Part shown: piece by piece, positions 7,963-11,435 of the stretch
Position numbering within the stretch: the stretch's first letter is position 1
How the letters are laid out: each line of letters begins with the position of its first letter
Assembly: GCA_903839795.1 (NCBI GenBank)
Contig: CAIMDR010000324.1
Coordinates: forward strand, 1 to 11,435
DNA length: 11,435 nucleotides
From: an uncultured Methylococcaceae bacterium
Lineage (GTDB): Bacteria > Pseudomonadota > Gammaproteobacteria > Methylococcales > Methylomonadaceae
Direction: 5' to 3'
The notes under the pieces: model-generated
What the model was told of the DNA's origin: nothing
Seen by the model: the letters and a program-made list of their open reading frames with translations, nothing else
Databases searched by the model: none
Position numbers and translations under genes: made by a program

Positions 7963-9908
7963 CACAGCAATCATCGGTACTTGATGAAGTTAATCAATGG
8001 ATCAGCCATGGTTGGTTAAGTCACTTGGATCGGGCTTTTGTGCGCTTTTTGCTGAACCAGGATACGGCTACAAGTGACTTGGTACTCTGGGCCGGGGCAC
8101 TGGTCAGTCATCAGTTAAGCAGTGGTGAAGTCTATCTGGATCTGGAAAAACTCTGCAAACAACCAGAGCTAACACTGGCTATTTCCTGTGATGAGGCTTT
8201 GCAGTCTGAGACTGACGAATTACCCGGCGATTTATCCGCGATAAAAACCTATACACTCGAACAATGGAAAACGGCTCTGAGCCAATCATTGCTGGTTGGA
8301 TCGGGACAGGGCAATACCCCGCTGGTACTGGAGCGAAACCGCTTATACCTACGGCGTTATTGGCAGTATCAGCAAACACTGAATACCGCCATTCAAGAGC
8401 GTTTGCAGTCGGCCAGAGATGACCTGCCCAATGCTTTGCAGCAACAATTACAGGCCTTGTTTCCTGATAGCCCGGAAAAACCGGATTGGCAGAAGATTGC
8501 CTGCGTGTTGGCACTGCGTGCTCGCTTTGCCATTATTACCGGCGGCCCTGGCACAGGCAAAACCACCACATTAACCAAACTTTTGGCTTTACTGATTGAA
8601 CTGGCTAACGACGAATCCAAGTATACCCGCAATCTCACTATTTTATTGGCCGCCCCCACCGGCAAGGCTGCGGCTCGGGTCAGTGAATCAATTAGTAAGG
8701 CGTTGGGGAAACTGACAATCGCTGACGACATTAAACAGTACATTCCTAAAAAGGCCAGCACACTGCATCGCTTGTTGGGTAGTCGTCATGACTCAAGAAA
8801 CTACGTCCATCATCGGGACAATCCTCTGGTGGCCGATATTGTCATCGTTGATGAAGCCTCCATGATCGATTTGGAGATGATGTCGGCCTTACTGGATGCG
8901 CTGCCGGAATCCGCACAATTGATACTGTTGGGCGATAAAGATCAATTGGCTTCAGTCGAAGCCGGGTCGGTGATGGGTGATTTATGTCACGGTGCCGAAA
9001 ACGAAGCCTATAACGACCAAACCAGGAAATGGATCAGCCAACATGCTGGCATAACGCTTAGTAAACCAATCAACGTTGGTTCAGCCATTAACCAGCAAAC
9101 CATTATGCTTCGTTACAGCCACCGCTTTGATGAACACAGCGGTATCGGTCAATTAGCCAAGGCCGTCAATAATGGCAATGCTACCCAAGCGCAAGCCATC
9201 TTAAATGATCCTGTTCGCTACCAGGATATCAGCCGTATCGTACTGAACAATCCGACTGATAAACAGTTAAAACACTTAGTCACGGCAAATGTAGGCGCGT
9301 CAGTCGCAGGGCAACCCAAACTGCGCCAAGGCTATGGTTATTATCTTGGCATTATCGATAAAAACCGCCCTACAGATAATAGCCAATACCATCAATGGGC
9401 AAAACAGGTACTGGAAGCCTTTGACACCTTTCAAGTTCTTTGCGCCCTGCGCCAAGGCCCTTGGGGTATAGAGGGCTTAAATCAGCGTATAGAGCAGTGG
9501 TTATTTCCTAATCAAAAGACCAGCCTTTGGTACGAAGGCCGACCCGTCATGATCACACGCAACGATTACAACCTTGGCCTCATGAACGGTGATATTGGCA
9601 TCACGCTTAAAGACAGCAACGATAAACTGCGGGTGGCTTTTCCAAGCGATGAGTCAGCCGGCGAGGTGATGATTCGCTGGATATCACCCATGCGCCTGCC
9701 GGACGTGGAAACAGCGTTTGCGATGACAGTACATAAATCACAAGGCTCCGAATTTAACCATGTGGCGATGGTTCTGCCAGAAACCAAAAGCCTAGTGTTA
9801 ACCAGAGAACTGATTTACACCGGTATTACCCGAGCAAAAGAAAATTTCACCTTGCTGGAAAGTCATGCGAATGTTTTTAATCAAGCCGTTTTGGCGACGT
9901 GTAAATAA
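7959..9908 (+). CDS. recD: RecD, exonuclease V alpha subunit (5'-3' helicase)
   Basis: RecD is the 5'-3' superfamily 1 helicase of RecBCD, the fast motor before Chi, and it is needed for full nuclease activity. The product is 649 aa (E. coli 608). Visible motifs are Walker A GGPGTGKTTT at 195-204 with Lys201, LAAPTGKAAARVSE (motif Ia), STLHRLLG, motif II VDEASMIDLEMM with Asp298 and Glu299, LLGDKDQLASVEAGSVMGDL (motif III), YSHRF, LCALRQGPWGIEGLNQRIE, WYEGRPVMITRND, MTVHKSQGSEFNHV (motif V) and YTGITRAKEN (motif VI, Arg625). The weakly conserved first ~140 residues are the usual N-terminal domain that contacts RecC. The start is set by ATGA overlap with recB and by TGGAGA at 7947-7952, 6 nt upstream. 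It is the last gene of the operon, and two hairpins follow within 60 bp. The extra length relative to E. coli is spread over loops and does not look like an inserted domain. Confidence 0.97.
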   Translation: MTQQSSVLDEVNQWISHGWLSHLDRAFVRFLLNQDTATSDLVLWAGALVSHQLSSGEVYLDLEKLCKQPELTLAISCDEALQSETDELPGDLSAIKTYTLEQWKTALSQSLLVGSGQGNTPLVLERNRLYLRRYWQYQQTLNTAIQERLQSARDDLPNALQQQLQALFPDSPEKPDWQKIACVLALRARFAIITGGPGTGKTTTLTKLLALLIELANDESKYTRNLTILLAAPTGKAAARVSESISKALGKLTIADDIKQYIPKKASTLHRLLGSRHDSRNYVHHRDNPLVADIVIVDEASMIDLEMMSALLDALPESAQLILLGDKDQLASVEAGSVMGDLCHGAENEAYNDQTRKWISQHAGITLSKPINVGSAINQQTIMLRYSHRFDEHSGIGQLAKAVNNGNATQAQAILNDPVRYQDISRIVLNNPTDKQLKHLVTANVGASVAGQPKLRQGYGYYLGIIDKNRPTDNSQYHQWAKQVLEAFDTFQVLCALRQGPWGIEGLNQRIEQWLFPNQKTSLWYEGRPVMITRNDYNLGLMNGDIGITLKDSNDKLRVAFPSDESAGEVMIRWISPMRLPDVETAFAMTVHKSQGSEFNHVAMVLPETKSLVLTRELIYTGITRAKENFTLLESHANVFNQAVLATCK

Positions 9909-9921
9909 ATCAGCGACGATC

Positions 9922-9948
9922 CACTCCCCCTTTGAAAAAGGGGGAGTG
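9922..9948. terminator. Strong hairpin just downstream of recD; possible terminator or repeat unit
   Basis: CACTCCCCCTTT (9922-9933) and AAAGGGGGAGTG (9937-9948) form a perfect 12-bp stem with a GAA loop, starting 13 bp after the recD stop. The right arm is followed by CAAAGCGAGG rather than a U-tract, so it is not a textbook intrinsic terminator, although its place suggests a role in ending the recCBD transcript or protecting its 3' end. Confidence 0.5.
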
Positions 9949-10005
9949 CAAAGCGAGGGCAGCGGGGGGATTTACCTAATAAAATCTCCCCTAACCCTTT
10001 AAGGG
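9922..10005. repeat. Compound intergenic repeat with three adjacent inverted repeats
   Basis: After the hairpin at 9922-9948 comes a second one: GGGGGGATTT (9964-9973) against AAATCTCCCC (9982-9991), 10 bp with one G-T pair and the loop ACCTAATA. A short palindrome, CCCTTTAAGGG, follows at 9995-10005. C-rich and G-rich stretches alternating like this recall dispersed intergenic repeats that I remember from many bacterial genomes. No coding potential is visible. Calling it a dispersed family needs other copies in the genome. Confidence 0.5.
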
Positions 10006-10118
10006 ATGTTATCCGTATGGACTCCAAACCTCATGTAATGGAAATTTACTTTCTGAAACTCAATATTCAAGTTTTTAATTCTTGATTTTGATGAATTCAA
10101 CGATAACAAGCATTAGGC

Positions 10119-10234
10119 GTAGGCCGGAATAAGGCCACCCAAGCGTAGCGCGTGGTGGCGTTTCCGGCATCCTCGTACCGGATGCCGGAAACGCTTGTTC
10201 TCGCTTACGCTTGAAAAGCCTTATTCCGGCCTAC
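10119..10234. repeat. REP/BIME-like 116-bp nested palindrome
   Basis: The ends are an exact 17-bp inverted repeat, GTAGGCCGGAATAAGGC (10119-10135) and its complement at 10218-10234. Inside lies a second exact 15-bp inverted repeat, GCGTTTCCGGCATCC (10158-10172) and GGATGCCGGAAACGC (10180-10194), with a 7-nt loop. Between them CAAGCGTAGCG (10140-10150) pairs with CGCTTACGCTTG (10202-10213) with one bulged base, so nearly the whole element folds into one long hairpin. The motifs CCGGATGCCGG and CCTTATTCCGGCCTAC closely resemble the E. coli REP (palindromic unit) consensus. Its place between the 3' ends of converging genes is the classic REP location. It may act as a bidirectional transcription barrier. 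No transposase of the RAYT type is present in the window. Confidence 0.75.
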
Positions 10235-10327
10235 ATCTATTGGTCGTTATGTTACTGGTTATCTGGGATCTATAAAGTCATCGAGTGAAAGTCTATAGCT
10301 GCAAATCATCCTGTATCAACTAACGGC

Positions 10328-11050
10328 TTAACCCGCTTTTTTCACTTCATTAAAATAAATAGTTGCACCAATAACAGCCGCAGGTGCGACGATGATATTT
10401 AACAGCGGAATAGTCAAGCCCATCGCGGCAACGCCACCAAAACTTAACGCGCCCAAGCGTATACTTTTAACCAGTTGTTTCTGTTCTAAAAACAACACGC
10501 CTTCATTTTCCAAGGGATAAGCCATGTATTCCAGCGCCATGCCCCACGCGCCGAATAAAGCCCACAAGAAAGGTGCCAGTACGTTAATGCCGGGAATAAA
10601 AGACAAGATTACCAACGGCAAGGCTCTGCTTAACAAATAACCGGCACGCTTTACTTCTGCCATCATAACCTTGGCTAAGGGCTGTTCAGCCGTTGCACTG
10701 GCTTGTCCTGTTATTAGCGCCAGGGTTTTGGCGGATAATTTGCCGTAAAAAGGCGCGGCCAGTAAATTAGCCAATACCGTAAAGGTAAAAAAACCGGCGA
10801 TAATAAAACTGATAAAAAATAACGGCCATAACACCCAGCTTAGCCAGTGCAGCCAACCCGGAATAAACTGGTTAATCAAATCGGAAATATAGTGATAACC
10901 CAGCAGTAAAGCGGCGCTATACAACACAATATTAATTAAAATCGGGATAAGGATAAATGCGCGTAATTGCGTACTGGTCAATAACTGTAGCCCTTTAAAC
11001 AAATAACCCACAGCCAAAGCCGGATTGTTGCCTTTCTTGTCAAATAACAT
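10328..11050 (-). CDS. cysZ: CysZ-family (EI24 domain) inner-membrane protein, sulfate uptake
   Basis: This 240-aa protein matches the CysZ/EI24 family; E. coli CysZ (253 aa) is a sulfate transporter or channel feeding cysteine synthesis. It is strongly hydrophobic with segments around residues 31-50, 68-97, 142-180 and 200-232, the last two regions fitting the hemi-penetrating helices of CysZ. Family signatures are AAPFYGKLS near 98, [20 protein letters not shown] at 151-170, YMAYPLEN at 175-182, and [17 protein letters not shown] at 214-230. There is no cleavable signal peptide. The ATG at 11050-11048 has GAGGG 7 nt upstream (11058-11062). The start lies inside the 3' end of mtnA with an 11-bp overlap, so the two are probably co-transcribed and translationally coupled. 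Some annotators name such proteins only as EI24 domain-containing; direct sulfate transport is inferred from the family. No cys regulon operator is visible. Confidence 0.88.
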   Translation of the reverse strand: MLFDKKGNNPALAVGYLFKGLQLLTSTQLRAFILIPILINIVLYSAALLLGYHYISDLINQFIPGWLHWLSWVLWPLFFISFIIAGFFTFTVLANLLAAPFYGKLSAKTLALITGQASATAEQPLAKVMMAEVKRAGYLLSRALPLVILSFIPGINVLAPFLWALFGAWGMALEYMAYPLENEGVLFLEQKQLVKSIRLGALSFGGVAAMGLTIPLLNIIVAPAAVIGATIYFNEVKKAG

Positions 11051-11435
11051 CTTTTAACCCTCTCATACCTTGTTCAGTTGGATTTAATACCACGCCACGC
11101 TCGGTTACAATCGCTGAAATTAATTCAGCCGGGGTTACGTCAAATACCGGATTCCAGGCACTGACTAACGACCCTTCTTTATTATAACAAGCAGGCAATA
11201 ATTCATTTTGATCACGTTGCTCAATGTCTATTTGATCGCCATTTTCAATCGTCCAATCCAGGGTTGTTGTCGGTGCTACGACCATAAATTTAACACCATG
11301 CTGTTTAGCCAGCACGGCCAACGAATAAGTGCCTATTTTATTGGCGGTATCGCCATTGGCGGCAATCCGGTCGGCACCGACAATAACCCAATCGATGGCA
11401 CCTGATTTCATTAGCCATGCCGCCGCCGAATCAGC
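11040..11435 (-). CDS. mtnA: S-methyl-5-thioribose-1-phosphate isomerase, C-terminal part
   Basis: MtnA converts methylthioribose-1-phosphate to methylthioribulose-1-phosphate in the methionine salvage pathway that recycles methylthioadenosine. Only the C-terminal 131 residues are in the window; the frame is open to the right edge ([16 protein letters not shown]...), so the internal ATG at 11411 is not the start. Characteristic sequence is [19 protein letters not shown] followed by [15 protein letters not shown], then VVAPTTTLD, the acidic IDIEQRD segment, [13 protein letters not shown] and [10 protein letters not shown]. The Asp of GADR corresponds to the family's catalytic aspartate; the catalytic cysteine would be upstream. 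The fold is that of the eIF2B alpha/beta/delta-related isomerases, and the [17 protein letters not shown] pattern favours MtnA over ribose-1,5-bisphosphate isomerase. The tail ([14 protein letters not shown]) runs a little beyond the conserved core. It overlaps cysZ by 11 bp, linking two sulfur-metabolism genes. Confidence 0.93.
   Translation of the reverse strand, partial: ADSAAAWLMKSGAIDWVIVGADRIAANGDTANKIGTYSLAVLAKQHGVKFMVVAPTTTLDWTIENGDQIDIEQRDQNELLPACYNKEGSLVSAWNPVFDVTPAELISAIVTERGVVLNPTEQGMRGLKDVI

Larger units (their letters stand above)
9909..10327. other. Gene-free interval between convergent recD and cysZ
   Basis: This 419-bp stretch between converging genes contains the compound hairpin repeat next to recD and the REP-like palindrome. 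The remaining parts, about 10006-10118 and 10235-10327, are AT-richer and show no open frame with recognisable sequence, no tRNA and no clear terminator with a U-tract for either strand. Confidence 0.65.

Noticed and set aside
809..9908. A novel anti-phage or AddAB-type system in place of RecBCD
   Set aside because: All three proteins align along their length with canonical RecC, RecB and RecD motifs and lengths; there is no AddB-type iron-sulfur cysteine cluster and no extra gene in the operon.
9922..10234. A CRISPR array or small transposon from the repeated palindromes
   Set aside because: There are no regularly spaced direct repeats with spacers, and no transposase gene. The elements are inverted repeats of different sequence.

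Overview
The window is chromosomal DNA, most likely from a gammaproteobacterium. The basis is a complete RecBCD-type exonuclease V operon in the order recC-recB-recD with high similarity to the enterobacterial proteins as I recall them, a CysZ-family protein, a methionine-salvage MtnA, an integron-type integrase and REP-like palindromes. Intermediate base composition, the presence of mtnA and this repeat style would fit an environmental gammaproteobacterium such as a Methylococcales methanotroph. That lineage is a guess; nothing in the window fixes the genus.

Layout. Positions 3-383 hold the 3' part of an integron-type tyrosine recombinase (intI-like) on the + strand; its 5' part lies off the left edge. 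Positions 384-808 are non-coding but not empty. They contain two short perfect hairpins with related arms (404-431 and 500-524), then a decayed fragment of the N-terminal domain of a second integron integrase (about 541-705, perhaps to about 750), then the likely promoter and leader of recC.

Positions 809-7962 and 7959-9908 are recC, recB and recD, joined by ATGA stop/start overlaps at both junctions. Together they should encode the heterotrimeric helicase-nuclease that processes double-strand DNA ends and degrades linear foreign DNA. All helicase motifs of RecB and RecD and the RecB nuclease residues are readable, so the complex looks functional. No ptrA-like protease gene sits between recC and recB, unlike in E. 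coli.

Positions 9909-10327 separate recD from a convergent pair of minus-strand genes. This gap holds a compound hairpin repeat right after recD and a 116-bp REP/BIME-like nested palindrome (10119-10234). Minus-strand genes follow: cysZ (10328-11050), and mtnA (11040-11435, 5' end off the right edge), overlapping by 11 bp and probably co-transcribed from mtnA into cysZ.

I see no undescribed system. The parts most worth a second look are the pair of integron-integrase relics directly upstream of recC and the palindromic repeats flanking the operon. The rest is ordinary core genome.
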